Assembly (NCBI GenBank): GCA_047600765.1
Contig: JASGKF010000001.1
Span: 682,001-746,000 of the forward strand
DNA: 64,000 nt
Origin: Viridibacterium sp047600765
GTDB lineage: Bacteria > Pseudomonadota > Gammaproteobacteria > Burkholderiales > Rhodocyclaceae
Direction of reading: 5' to 3'
The stretch's first letter is position 1. Each line of letters starts with the position of its first letter. Below the pieces are notes generated by a model that saw only the letters and a list, made by a program, of their open reading frames with translations, did no database searches and was not told the origin of the DNA. Both the position numbers and the translations under genes were made by a program. Below are positions 44,879 through 54,145 of the stretch, piece by piece.

Positions 44879-45912
44879 ATGAACACCAACATCCGTTTAG
44901 CCCTGGCCAGCATCGCGGCCGCCCTGCTGCCCATGTCGTCAATGGCGCAGGAAGCCGTCGTGCTCAAGCTGCACCACTTCCTGCCCGCTAGCTCCTTCGC
45001 GCAGACCATGATGCTGCAGCCCTGGTGCGACAAGATCGCCGCCGAGTCCAACAACCGCATGAAGTGTCAGATCTTCTCCTCCATGCAGCTCGGCGGCACG
45101 CCGCCGCAACTCATCGAGCAAGTGCGCGACGGCGTCGTCGACCTCGTGTGACCCTGCCCGGCTACACCGCCGGCCGCTTCCCCTCGCTCGAAGCTTTCGA
45201 ACTGCCCTTCATGATGCAGAACCCCGAAGCCACCTCGAAAGCGCTGTGGGAATACACCCAGCAATTCAGCATGACCGAGTTCAAGGACGTGAGACCCATC
45301 GCCTTCCACGTGCACGGCGACGGCGTGTTCCACATGACCAGCAAACCCGTGAAAACCATGGCCGACCTGCGCGGCCTCAAGCTGCGCGCCCCGACGCGCA
45401 TGACCAACAAGTTCATCGCCATGCTCGGCGCCACGCCGGTCAGCATGCCCGTGCCGCAGGTGGGTGATGCGCTGTCGAAGGGCGTCATCGACGGCGCCGT
45501 CGTGCCCTACGAAGTCGTGCCCTCGGTCAAGGTGCAGGAGCTCGTGAAGTTCCACTCCGCAACCGACCCCGCCGAAGCCGCGTTCTACACATCCACCTTC
45601 GTGCTCGCCATGAACAAGGCGAAGTACGACTCGCTGCCGGCTGACCTCAAAAAGGTCATCGACAACAACAGCGGCATCACACCGTCGGGCAACGCCGGCA
45701 AGGCCTTCCTCGCGGCCGATGCTGAAGGCAAGAAGCTCACGCTGAAGAACACCCACAACACGATTCCCGCCAGCGAGCTCGCATCGTGGAAGGCCATCGG
45801 CAACAAGCTCGCTGGCGAGTGGGTCGAAGAGATGAAGGGCAAGGGCGCTGACGGGCAGAAGATGCTCGACACGGCGAAGGCGCTGATTGCGAAGCATGCG
45901 GCGGCGAAGTAA
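44879..45912 (+). CDS. TRAP transporter substrate-binding protein (DctP), frame broken by one missing base
   Basis: Signal peptide residues 1-23 (ending SSMAQ), then a DctP periplasmic binding fold. The frame breaks at 45147-45152: GTGTGACCC should be GTGTGGACCC, giving DGVVDLVWTLPGYTAGRFPSLEAFELPF and a 344-residue protein. GLKLRAPTRMTNKFIAMLGATPVSMPVPQVGDALSKGVIDGAVVPYE is the ligand-site region with the conserved Arg. It presumably captures an aromatic or dicarboxylic substrate of the adjacent pathway; the ligand is not predictable. Confidence 0.9.
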
Positions 45913-45920
45913 GGCGCAGC

Positions 45921-46013
45921 CCCCTCACCCGGCGCTACGCGCCACCCTCTCCCACAAGGGGCGAGGGTTTCGGAGCCCCTCTCCCCTTGTGGGAGAGGGG
46001 TTGGGGTGAGGGG
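45921..46013. repeat. CCCCTCACCC/CTCTCCC-type palindromic intergenic repeat
   Basis: CCCCTCACCC ... CTCTCCCACAAGGGG is inverted against CCCCTTGTGGGAGAGGGGTTGGGGTGAGGGG with a short loop. A related CTCCCCTTGAGGGGAGGG motif occurs at about 48270. Confidence 0.75.
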
Positions 46014-46063
46014 TGCCGCACGCTCACAAGCACTGCCCGCCAACACACCACCTGACACCCACC

Positions 46064-47059
46064 ATGCCCACCACCCGCCACCTCGCAGGCCACGCCGTCT
46101 CCGCCATCGGGCTGGGCTGCATGAATCTCAGCCACGCCTACGGCTCACCACCGCCTTTCGACGAAGCCGAACACCTGCTGCTGCGCGCGCTCGACCTCGG
46201 CGTCACCCACTTCGACACCGCCGCGCTGTACGGCTTCGGCGCTAACGAAGAACTCGTCGGCAAAGTGCTGTCACCACATCGCAAGCAGATCTTCCTCGCC
46301 AGCAAATGCGGCATGCAGGGCGTGGATGGCAAGCGCGTCATCGACGGCCGCGCTGCGACGATCAAGGCCACCTGCGAAGACAGCCTGCGCCGCCTGCGCA
46401 CCGACCACATCGACCTCTACACCCTGCACCGCTGGGACAAATCCCTGCCCATCGAAGAGAGCATCGCCGCCCTCGCCGACCTTGTGCGCGAAGGCAAGAT
46501 CGGCGCCATCGGTCTCTCCGAAGTCTCCGCCGCCACGCTGCGCCGCGCTTACGCTGTACATCCCATTTCGGCGCTGCAATCCGAATACTCGCTGTGGACG
46601 CGCAACCCCGAGCTCGGCGCCCTGCAAGCCTGCCGCGAACTCGGCGTCGCCTTCGTCGCCTTCAGCCCCATGGGACGCGGCTTCCTCAGTGGCAAGCTGC
46701 GCGATCCATCAACGCTCGATGCCAAAGACATCCGCGCCAGCATGCCGCGCTTCGAGCCCGCACGCTACGCACGCAACCTCGCCCTGCTCGACCAGGTGCA
46801 GGCCCTCGCACAGTCCTCCGGCTACAGCCTCGCCCAGCTCGCCCTCGCCTGGCTGCTCGCACGCGGCAGCGACATCCTGCCCATCCCCGGCACCACGCAG
46901 ATCGCCCATCTCGAAGAGAACCTGTCCGCGCAAACCATCGCACCCGACGCCTCGCTGCTGCTGCAGATCGAAGGCGTGCTCGCCCCGCTCTCCATCCAGG
47001 GCGGCCGCTACAACGACGCCAGCCAGGCCGAAGTCGACACAGAGGAGTTCGGCAGATGA
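46064..47059 (+). CDS. Aldo-keto reductase coupled to pobA
   Basis: 331 residues. The AKR tetrad lies in THFDTAALYGFGANEELVGKVLS (Asp and Tyr), KCGMQG (Lys) and LYTLHRWDKSLPIEES (His). SEYSLWTRNPE and IPIPGTT-type region PIPGTTQIAHLEENL bind cofactor. It reduces carbonyls or oxidises alcohols with NADP. The last 4 bp overlap the pobA start (ATGA at 47056), so the pair is co-translated. An aromatic aldehyde or ring-derived carbonyl is a plausible substrate but this is inference. Confidence 0.9.
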   Translation: MPTTRHLAGHAVSAIGLGCMNLSHAYGSPPPFDEAEHLLLRALDLGVTHFDTAALYGFGANEELVGKVLSPHRKQIFLASKCGMQGVDGKRVIDGRAATIKATCEDSLRRLRTDHIDLYTLHRWDKSLPIEESIAALADLVREGKIGAIGLSEVSAATLRRAYAVHPISALQSEYSLWTRNPELGALQACRELGVAFVAFSPMGRGFLSGKLRDPSTLDAKDIRASMPRFEPARYARNLALLDQVQALAQSSGYSLAQLALAWLLARGSDILPIPGTTQIAHLEENLSAQTIAPDASLLLQIEGVLAPLSIQGGRYNDASQAEVDTEEFGR

Positions 47060-48249
47060 ACGCTCCCACTCGTACGCAGGTCGCCATCATCGGCGCCGGC
47101 CCCGCCGGCCTGCTGCTCGGCCAGCTGCTGCACAAGGCCGGCATTGCCAGCGTCATCATCGAACGCCAGAGCGCCGAACACGTGCTCGGCCGCATCCGCG
47201 CCGGCGTCATCGAACAGACCACCGCCGACGCGCTCGACGCTGCCGGCGTCGGCGAACGCATGCACCGCGAAGGCCTCACCCACGACGGCTTCGAACTCTG
47301 CGTTGACGGCCACCGCCACCGCATCGACCTCGCCGGCCTCACCGACGGCAAACACGTCACCGTTTACGGCCAAACCGAAATCACGCGCGACCTCATGGCC
47401 GCCCGCCACGCCGCCAACCTGCCCACCCTCTACGAAGCACAAGGCGTCAGCGTGCACGACTTCGACAGCCGCACGCCCCACGTCAGCTACACCAAGGACG
47501 GCAGCACCCACACCCTCGCCTGCGACTACATCGCCGGCTGCGACGGCTTCCACGGCGTCTGCCGCGCCAGCATCCCCGGCAACGCCCTGCGCAGCTTCGA
47601 GAAGGTCTACCCCTTCGGCTGGCTCGGCCTGCTCGCTGACGTGCCGCCCGTCTCGCACGAACTCATCTACGTCCGCAGCCCGCGCGGCTTCGCCCTCTGC
47701 AGCATGCGTTCCCCCACCCGCAGCCGCTACTACCTGCAATGCTCGCTCGGCGACGGCGCCGACCACTGGAGCGACGAAGCCTTCTGGGCCGAACTGCGCC
47801 GCCGCCTCGACCCCGAGACCGCCGCCCACCTCGTCACCGGCCCCTCCATCGAAAAAAGCATCGCCCCGCTACGCAGCTTCGTCACCGAACCCATGCGCTT
47901 CGGCAGCCTCTTCCTCGCCGGCGACGCCGCCCACATCGTGCCCCCCACCGGCGCCAAAGGCCTCAACCTCGCCGCCGCCGACGTCACCCTCCTCGCCAGC
48001 GCCCTCGACTCCCACTACAACGCCCACAGCGACGAAGACCTCGCCCGCTACTCCGAACGGGCCCTCGCCCGCGTCTGGAAAGCCGAACGCTTCTCCTGGT
48101 GGTTCACCAGCCTCATGCACAACTTCCCCGAAGGCGGCGGCTTCGGCGAACGCATGCAACAAGCCGAACTCGCCTACCTGTTCGACTCGCAAGCCGCCCA
48201 GCGCACCCTAGCCGAAAACTACGTCGGCTTGCCGCTGGTGCTGCACTAG
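47056..48249 (+). CDS. pobA: 4-hydroxybenzoate 3-monooxygenase
   Basis: 397 residues. FAD motif GAGPAG is at 13-18, GRIRAGVIEQTT and the DG motif CDGFHGVCRASIP follow, then GDAAHIVPPTGAKGLNLAAADV as the second FAD site. It hydroxylates 4-hydroxybenzoate to protocatechuate, the substrate of LigAB. Length is that of the family. The coding strand is extremely C-rich in third positions, more so than neighbours. A TetR regulator follows. Confidence 0.95.
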   Translation: MNAPTRTQVAIIGAGPAGLLLGQLLHKAGIASVIIERQSAEHVLGRIRAGVIEQTTADALDAAGVGERMHREGLTHDGFELCVDGHRHRIDLAGLTDGKHVTVYGQTEITRDLMAARHAANLPTLYEAQGVSVHDFDSRTPHVSYTKDGSTHTLACDYIAGCDGFHGVCRASIPGNALRSFEKVYPFGWLGLLADVPPVSHELIYVRSPRGFALCSMRSPTRSRYYLQCSLGDGADHWSDEAFWAELRRRLDPETAAHLVTGPSIEKSIAPLRSFVTEPMRFGSLFLAGDAAHIVPPTGAKGLNLAAADVTLLASALDSHYNAHSDEDLARYSERALARVWKAERFSWWFTSLMHNFPEGGGFGERMQQAELAYLFDSQAAQRTLAENYVGLPLVLH

Positions 48250-48355
48250 CCCCCAAGCCGCTGCTGTTCCCTCCCCTTGAGGGGAGGGTGCCCCGTCAGG
48301 GGCGGGAGAGGGGGAAATCCCACGCACCGGGACGCGGCCCCCGTTCGCCCCGAGC

Positions 48356-48445
48356 GTAGGTTGGATAAGCCGCAGGCGTAATCCGACACTAGAAGTCCCG
48401 CAATCACCACCCAACGTCGGATTACGCTTCGCTCATCCAACCTAC
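48356..48445. repeat. GTAGGTTGGATAAGC-type palindromic intergenic repeat
   Basis: GTAGGTTGGATAAGCCGCAGGCGTAATCCGAC is inverted against GTCGGATTACGCTTCGCTCATCCAACCTAC. It sits in the pobA-tetR gap (48250-48530), whose left part (48258-48318) holds a GGGGAGGG-rich palindrome. A GTAGGGTGGATAAGC relative occurs at 63579-63651. Confidence 0.8.
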
Positions 48446-48530
48446 ACACTACGCACGGGATTCCAGCCTGAGCCCGGATGACGCCCCCCAGGGGCTGCCA
48501 CCCACCCCACCCAACGCCTATACTGCCGCG

Positions 48531-49241
48531 ATGAACCAACCAGTACATTCGCGCAAACCGGCCGCCCGGCCCGCCTCGAAGACGGCAGCCAAAGCCGCCA
48601 GCAAGCCCGCCGCCAAGCCCCCGGCCCGCACCAACGACCCCGAGCGCACGCAACGCGAAATCCTCGCCGTCGCCACCGAAGAATTCGCCTCCAAGGGCCT
48701 CAGCGGCGCGCGCATCGACGCCATCGCCGACGCCACGCGCACCAGCAAACGCATGATCTATTACTACTTCGGCAGCAAAGAGGGCCTCTACCTCGCCGCG
48801 CTCGAAGAGTCCTACCGCAGCATGCGCGCCATCGAAGGCGAGCTTCACCTCGCCGATCTCCCGCCCGAAGACGCCTTGCGCGCCCTCGTCGAATTCACCT
48901 TCGACCACCACTGGAGCCACCAGGACTACATCCGCCTCGTGATGTCCGAAAACATCCACCGCGGCGAATACCTGCGCCAGAGCTCCAAGATCCAGCAGCT
49001 CAATATCCCTGCCATCAACGCCATCCGCGAACTCTACGAACGCGGCATCAAGACCAAAGTCTTCCGCCCCGGCCTCGACCCGCTCGACATCCACGCCTCC
49101 ATCTCGGCGCTGTGCTTCTTCAACGTCTCCAACCGCCACACCTTCGACCTAATCTTCAAGCGCGACGGCGAATCGCCCGAGGCGCTGGCAGCGCGTCGGG
49201 CGAGTGTGGTGGATATGGTGGTGAGGTTTGTGCGGAAGTAG
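48531..49241 (+). CDS. TetR-family transcriptional regulator
   Basis: 236 residues. An unusual basic, Ala/Pro/Lys-rich N-terminal tail (residues 7-33) precedes the HTH: REILAVATEEFASKGLSGARIDAIADATRTSKRMIYYYFGSKEGLYLAALEE. The C-terminal domain includes FDHHWSHQDYIRLVMSENIHRGEYLRQSS. It is next to pobA and may repress the operon, although PobR proteins are usually AraC or IclR types. The 3' part is duplicated as a truncated copy at 54146-54460. Confidence 0.88.
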   Translation: MNQPVHSRKPAARPASKTAAKAASKPAAKPPARTNDPERTQREILAVATEEFASKGLSGARIDAIADATRTSKRMIYYYFGSKEGLYLAALEESYRSMRAIEGELHLADLPPEDALRALVEFTFDHHWSHQDYIRLVMSENIHRGEYLRQSSKIQQLNIPAINAIRELYERGIKTKVFRPGLDPLDIHASISALCFFNVSNRHTFDLIFKRDGESPEALAARRASVVDMVVRFVRK

Positions 49242-49272
49242 ACGGGCCCGGTGAGCCCACGCGCTGGCGTCG

Positions 49273-49650
49273 TCAGCGGCTGACGGCGACCGTCTCCGCA
49301 ATCAGCACATCGGCCGGAATGCCAAGACTGCGATGCAGCTTGCGGATCATCGCCAGCGTCAAAGGGCGCTTGCGATTCAGGATTTCATAAACGCGATTGC
49401 TCTTGCCGATCAGCGGCTCAAGATCCTTGACCGACAGCCCGCTCTGCTCCATGCGGAACTTGATCGCCTCTACCGGATCGGGCGAGCCCATCGGCACATG
49501 CTTTGCCTCGTAGGCCTGCACCAGCGTCGTCAGGATGTCCAGGCGATCGCCTTCCGGAGTCCCCGGATCAGGATCTCCCTCCATCAAGGCCGAAATCAGT
49601 TTGAGCGTCGCCTTGTAATCCGCAGCAGTGTGAATAGGCTGGATGTCCAT
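49273..49650 (-). CDS. higA: HigA-type antitoxin (HTH)
   Basis: 125 residues from the ATG at 49650, preceded by GGAGGAAAT. The N terminus IQPIHTAADYKATLKLISALME and the HTH FRMEQSGLSVKDLEPLIGKSNRVYEILNRKRPLTLAMIRKLHRSLGIPADVLI are those of HigA proteins paired with HigB. It should neutralise HigB and repress the operon. The HigB gene lies immediately upstream. Confidence 0.88.
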   Translation of the reverse strand: MDIQPIHTAADYKATLKLISALMEGDPDPGTPEGDRLDILTTLVQAYEAKHVPMGSPDPVEAIKFRMEQSGLSVKDLEPLIGKSNRVYEILNRKRPLTLAMIRKLHRSLGIPADVLIAETVAVSR

Positions 49651-49667
49651 ATTTCCTCCGTGACAAC

Positions 49668-49970
49668 TCAAGTCACATCAACCGTTTCAGCATCCACCGC
49701 ATCGTATTCACTATGGGTGCCAACAAACTTCACGTAGACGATCTGCAACTTGTAAGCGATGGCCACGATCAACCGGTAATCATTGCCCTTGATGTTGAAG
49801 ACCACACGACGGTTCTTCAGCACGCTGGCGCTGCGGTACTGCGCCTTGATGTCCGCAGGCTGCGACCAGGACGCACTCGTCGCCTCTTCATACCAGGCCT
49901 TCAAGGGCTGCTCGGCATCGGGGTAGCGCTCCCAGAAGTCCCGCAGGGTAGAGACGGCAATCACTCGCAT
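49668..49970 (-). CDS. higB: HigB-type mRNA interferase toxin
   Basis: 100 residues. RVIAVSTLRDFWERYPDAEQPLKAWYEEATSASW and VVFNIKGNDYRLIVAIAYKLQIVYVKFVGTHSEYDAVDA match the HigB branch of the RelE superfamily, which cleaves mRNA at the ribosome. It stands first in the operon, toxin before antitoxin, as usual for higBA. A symmetric operator is just upstream. Confidence 0.9.
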   Translation of the reverse strand: MRVIAVSTLRDFWERYPDAEQPLKAWYEEATSASWSQPADIKAQYRSASVLKNRRVVFNIKGNDYRLIVAIAYKLQIVYVKFVGTHSEYDAVDAETVDVT

Positions 49971-49981
49971 CAGACGAAGAG

Positions 49982-50000
49982 TAGTCCCAAAATGGGACTA
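49982..50000. promoter_or_regulatory. Palindromic operator upstream of higBA
   Basis: TAGTCCCA-AAA-TGGGACTA, perfect 8-bp arms, starting 12 bases before the higB ATG; a natural HigA binding site. Confidence 0.7.
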
Positions 50001-50083
50001 TCGCAAGCTGGCGGATAAAACAGAACATCTGCGCAACCCAAGCCGGCGGGACGCTTCACAAACTCCCCCCCAAAGCCCATGCC

Positions 50084-50968
50084 TCACAACTGACGAGGAA
50101 TCGCTGCAGCCAGGTAGTCGTAAACAGCCTTGATCCGAGGATTCCCCCGGATTTCCCTGTGCACCACCAACCAGACTGGCAGGGCCGGGATCTTCAGTGT
50201 CGGGAGCAGCGCGTCGACCTGGGGTTCATTGCGCACCAGATACTGCGCGGCGAAACCAATGCCCAGACCAGCGCGGATCGCCTGCCAGGAAGCGATGAGA
50301 TCGTCGGTCCGCAGTGCGAAGTGCTCTTCGGTCACAGGCACGCCATGACGAACGAGTCCCTCCATGGCCTCGTTGCGCAGATCTCCACCAATCAGATCGT
50401 GCGCCAGCAAATCCTTCACCTGCCTCGGCACACCGTACCTTCGCAGGTAATCCACGTGAGCACATGCCGTCAGCTCAACCGCCCCGACCCGGCGGGCAAT
50501 CAGCGACGACTGCTCTGGCGCCACCATGCGTAACGCAATGTCGGCCTCGCGGCGCAGCAGGTTGCTCACTTCGTTGGAGACGACCAGGTCGATCCGCACC
50601 CCCGGGATCGCCTGCCGCATCTGAACCAGTATGGGCGGCAGCAAATGACACGCCACAGGCTGGCTTGCGGAGATCCGCACCGACCCCGCCAGGGCCTGGT
50701 CCGAGTCCGTCAGCTGCCTTGCCAGCTGCTGCGCCCCCGCATCCATCGCCCGCGCCGCATCGGCAAGACGCAGGGCCATGTCCGTCGGCACAAGCCCTCT
50801 CCCCGTGCGCTCGAACAGCGCTACGCCTAGCTGTCGTTCCAGTTCGGCAATGTGCCGCCCGATGGTGGGCTGGCTCGCCTCCAGGTGACGCGCAGCCGCC
50901 AGCAGGCTGCCATGCCGCAACACCGCAAGGAAGGACTGGATAAGGGACCAATCGAACTCGCTATTCAT
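50084..50968 (-). CDS. LysR-type regulator
   Basis: 294 residues from the ATG at 50968. HTH DWSLIQSFLAVLRHGSLLAAARHLEASQPTIGRHIAELERQLGVALFER and an effector domain follow. It is divergent from a TAT-exported nitroreductase-like gene with about 90 bp between, and a T-N11-A inverted repeat lies in that gap, so it probably controls that gene. An in-frame start at 50995 is possible. The inducer is unknown. Confidence 0.88.
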   Translation of the reverse strand: MNSEFDWSLIQSFLAVLRHGSLLAAARHLEASQPTIGRHIAELERQLGVALFERTGRGLVPTDMALRLADAARAMDAGAQQLARQLTDSDQALAGSVRISASQPVACHLLPPILVQMRQAIPGVRIDLVVSNEVSNLLRREADIALRMVAPEQSSLIARRVGAVELTACAHVDYLRRYGVPRQVKDLLAHDLIGGDLRNEAMEGLVRHGVPVTEEHFALRTDDLIASWQAIRAGLGIGFAAQYLVRNEPQVDALLPTLKIPALPVWLVVHREIRGNPRIKAVYDYLAAAIPRQL

Positions 50969-50983
50969 TTTTGCAACCCTGAT

Positions 50984-51000
50984 ATTGCGACTCATGCAAT
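50984..51000. promoter_or_regulatory. LysR-box-like inverted repeat
   Basis: ATTGC-GACTCAT-GCAAT (T-N11-A form) between the lysR and nitroreductase starts; a further TTGCAA is at 50971-50976. Confidence 0.5.
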
Positions 51001-51056
51001 TGCGTTGCCATCAAAGGCTCCCGAGAATCATCCCATCACTTCACCGGAGCATGCTC

Positions 51057-52232
51057 ATGGATCGCAGAAAATTTATTCGCCTCGCAGGCGGCGGCGCCAT
51101 CCTCGCCGCAACCTCAGCGTTGATCTCGGGATGCTCCAGCGCCTATCCCGATCAAGCACTGGAAGCCTGGCAAGGCCCCGGGCTGGAAGCCGACCCGCGG
51201 CGCTGGGCGCTGAGCCACGCCATCACCGCACCCAATCCGCATAACCTCCAGCCCTGGATTGCAGACCTGCGCGAACCCGGCGTCATCCTCCTGCGCACAG
51301 ACCGGCAACGGGTCTTGCCCGAGACAGACCCCTTCGGGCGCCAGATCCTGATCGGGCACGGCGCATTGCTGGAGCTGCTGGTGATCGCGCTGGCCGAGAA
51401 GGGATTCGACAGCGAAGTCAGCTTGTGGCCAGAAGGCGAGCTGGGTGCTGATCTGAAAGGCTGGGATGACCGACCGGTCGCGCGAGTCATCCTGAAACCT
51501 GGTGCGAAAGCAGATCCGCTTTTTGCGCAGATCCTCAAACGACACACCCCCAAAAGTGATTTCGACACCCAACGCCTGGTTTCCCAGAGCACCCTGGATG
51601 GATTGCTCGCAACTACAAAGGCAGAAGGACATGCGCTTCACACAGGCGGCACCATCGATCCAGTCCGGCTTGAAGCCCTGCGGAATCTTTGCTGGCAATC
51701 AGCACAGATCGAACTGACCACTGCGCGCACCGTCATGGAAAGCATCCGCCTGACCCGCGTTGGGCCCGCCGAGATCCTCAAGCACCGCGATGGCATTTCG
51801 ATCAACAGCCTCATGGTCCGCACCATTGATGCACTGGGCATGTTCGACCGCAGCCAGCCCCCTGCGCCTGACAGCCAGGCACACAAAGCCATGATGTCCC
51901 GCTTCGAGGGGCACAGCCGCACTGCGATGGGCTTCGTCTGGCTATCGGGAGAAAACTCTCGCGCCAGCCAGATCGCGGCGGGTCGAGCCTATGTACGACT
52001 ACAACTCAAGGCGACCGAAATGGGCCTCGGCGTCCACCCGATGAGTCAGGCGCTGCAGGAGTTTGCCGAGATGGCCCCCCACTACGCCAACGCGCACCAA
52101 CTCATCATCGGCAAGCCCGCCCCGTCCAACGCTTCCGATGAAACAGTGCAGATGCTCTGCCGGATCGGCTACACCTCGGCGCCATCGCCCGCCACGCCGC
52201 GCAGACCTCTCGACGCGTTCATCAAAACATGA
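51057..52232 (+). CDS. TAT-exported nitroreductase-like (Acg-type) FMN protein
   Basis: 391 residues from the ATG at 51057, eight bases after CGGAG. The N terminus MDRRKFIRLAGGGAILAATSALISGC combines a twin-arginine motif (RRKFIR) with a lipobox (ISGC), so it is probably an exported lipoprotein. The body has nitroreductase features: HAITAPNPHNLQPW and a C-terminal MGLGVHPMSQALQE. It resembles the Acg family, whose members bind flavin in an atypical way. A LysR gene stands divergent. The substrate is unknown. Confidence 0.75.
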   Translation: MDRRKFIRLAGGGAILAATSALISGCSSAYPDQALEAWQGPGLEADPRRWALSHAITAPNPHNLQPWIADLREPGVILLRTDRQRVLPETDPFGRQILIGHGALLELLVIALAEKGFDSEVSLWPEGELGADLKGWDDRPVARVILKPGAKADPLFAQILKRHTPKSDFDTQRLVSQSTLDGLLATTKAEGHALHTGGTIDPVRLEALRNLCWQSAQIELTTARTVMESIRLTRVGPAEILKHRDGISINSLMVRTIDALGMFDRSQPPAPDSQAHKAMMSRFEGHSRTAMGFVWLSGENSRASQIAAGRAYVRLQLKATEMGLGVHPMSQALQEFAEMAPHYANAHQLIIGKPAPSNASDETVQMLCRIGYTSAPSPATPRRPLDAFIKT

Positions 52233-52449
52233 CGCCCAGGCCGTACATCCAGACGACCCGTTCTGCCACCGTCTCGCCAAGCCGCCTATCGGCGTGCTTT
52301 TGTTCCGCTGAAACCGCGCAGCGATACTCCCGCGACGCTGCCTCTGCACGATTGCCTTCAATCCATGTCGCATGCCAGCCGCTGCGCTCAATCCATCACG
52401 CAACGCATTGCACGCAAATGCCTCGCACCGACAGCCAACAGGAAACACC

Positions 52450-53650
52450 ATGAAGCGAAGAGATGCCTTGCAATGGATATTGACGCTCCCGGCCCTCGCA
52501 AGCTGCGGCGGATCCGGCGGCGGCACTGGCAACACCACCGCTGGCAACAACACAGGCAATAGCGGCGCCTCGAACTCCACGGCCTCTTCCAGTACCGGCA
52601 GCGCCCAGCTGACGCCTGCGCAGCCCAGCTACCGCCATGGCGACACCCTCACGCTTGCCAACACAGGCGGCAATCCGCAGGTCATCCACTCCTTCCTCGG
52701 GGGCGCCGGCGGCGTCATCGAATCCCCGGACCTGGGTGCGACGCCAGCCAGTGGCCAGGGCTGGGTGTTCAACAAACTTGGCGGCCCCACCACGATCGCC
52801 AACGACGCCATGCGCGGCAAGGTCCTCTTCACGCCAGAAGACGCCAAAAACTACAACGCCACGCGACGCTTCGACCCAGGCACCCCCATCGCCGAACAGC
52901 GCTACCTCTACAAAGCCCACTGGGTGCGCAACGTCATGACCATGGACGGCAAACCCTATTCCAAGAGCTATCAGTGGAAGCACGAGCGCATCAGCTGGCA
53001 AGACTCCGTCGTCGACACCGACTGCGAAATCAAGGTTCACGACTGGCTCAACGACAGCGGCGGTCAAACTCAGTTTCGTCAATCGATCTGCGGCCAGCAA
53101 AAGCACCTACTACACCGGCAATCCGGTTGCAGACAACGCAGGCTGGACACTGATGGAGATCATGGTCTTCACCGGCACCCAGGGCCTGAATGACGGCAAA
53201 GTCATCACGCGCACACACCATGGCGGCGAGACGCGCGTCAGGCTCAACCGCCAGAGCGAAGTTGTCTACAACGACCCCAGCCTCCGGCTGCGCTACTTCA
53301 TCGAACAAAACTACTTTGGCAACTTTGGTCAGAAGGAAGACGGCGTCGACAACAAGCTACCCAAGCCTGATGTACGAGAACTGTATTCCGACGACAGCCG
53401 CGTGATCGTCGGGCAAGACGCTGTCAGCGGCTGGCAGCGCGTCGAACTGCGCGACACGCCCAGCCTGCAGACCGCAACCGTGCGCGAGTTGCAAACCTGG
53501 ACGGTGTGGAACGAAAGCATCACCCTCAAACTGAACACCGGCGGCCTTGGCCCTGGCGAGCATGATCTTTATCTGTGCGTCATCGACGGCGTCGACGCCA
53601 ATGGCTGGGATATCGTGCGCCACGCACTGCCACTGCGGGTCGTCGTCTGA
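52450..53650 (+). CDS. Secreted lipoprotein, lyase-like beta fold, frame broken by one extra base
   Basis: The ATG at 52450 begins MKRRDALQWILTLPALASC, a twin-arginine-like signal with lipobox LASC. A Gly/Asn/Ser/Thr-rich spacer (residues 20-60) follows. At 53063-53069 GTCAAAC shifts the frame; removing one A joins SGGQ to LSFVNRSAASKSTYY and gives 399 residues. The body is rich in Trp, Tyr and aromatic-charged strands, for example YKAHWVRNVMTMDGKPYSKSYQWKHERISWQDS. It looks like an extracellular beta-rich enzyme or carbohydrate-binding protein; I do not recognise the family firmly. Confidence 0.6.
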
Positions 53651-53748
53651 CGCCGGGCCGGATACGCCATCGCAGGGCTTGGCGAGCAGCGACAAGACAC
53701 CATCACGCGCACAACGACGACGGTGAGTTGCTTCGCGGACCCAACGCC

Positions 53749-53994
53749 CTACGCGCGCTTGATGAGGCGCACGATGAAGAGCAGAACAACCGCTCCAACG
53801 GTCGCGACGACGATGCTGCCAATCAGACCGCCGCCAATTGAAGCACCGAAGGTGCTGAACAGGAACCCGCCGACAAATGCTCCGACAACACCGATCACGA
53901 GATCGCCAACGAGGCCGAACCCGCCACCCTTGACGAGGACACCGGCCAACCAGCCAGCCACGACACCGACGATGAGAAACCAGAGAAGGCTCAC
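53749..53994 (-). CDS. GlsB/YeaQ/YmgE-family membrane protein
   Basis: 81 residues from GTG at 53994, seven bases after AGGAG. Three hydrophobic helices with conserved glycines: LLWFLIVGVVAGWLAGVLVKGGGFGLVGDLVIGVVGAFVGGFLF, GLIGSIVVATVGAVVLLFIV. Members of this transglycosylase-associated family are stress-linked inner-membrane proteins of unknown mechanism. Confidence 0.9.
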   Translation of the reverse strand: MSLLWFLIVGVVAGWLAGVLVKGGGFGLVGDLVIGVVGAFVGGFLFSTFGASIGGGLIGSIVVATVGAVVLLFIVRLIKRA

Positions 53995-54145
53995 GCTAGA
54001 TCTCCTGTGGGGCAGCCAGAACGGCCGTTGAACATTCAACCTAGCAGCCGCTCGGGGCACAAGCAACTACAAGGCAGGCAAGTTGCGTAGCGCTACCTTG
54101 CAGGCAGTGCCTGCTTGCGACAAGCCTTATCGATTGCAAAGTTGG

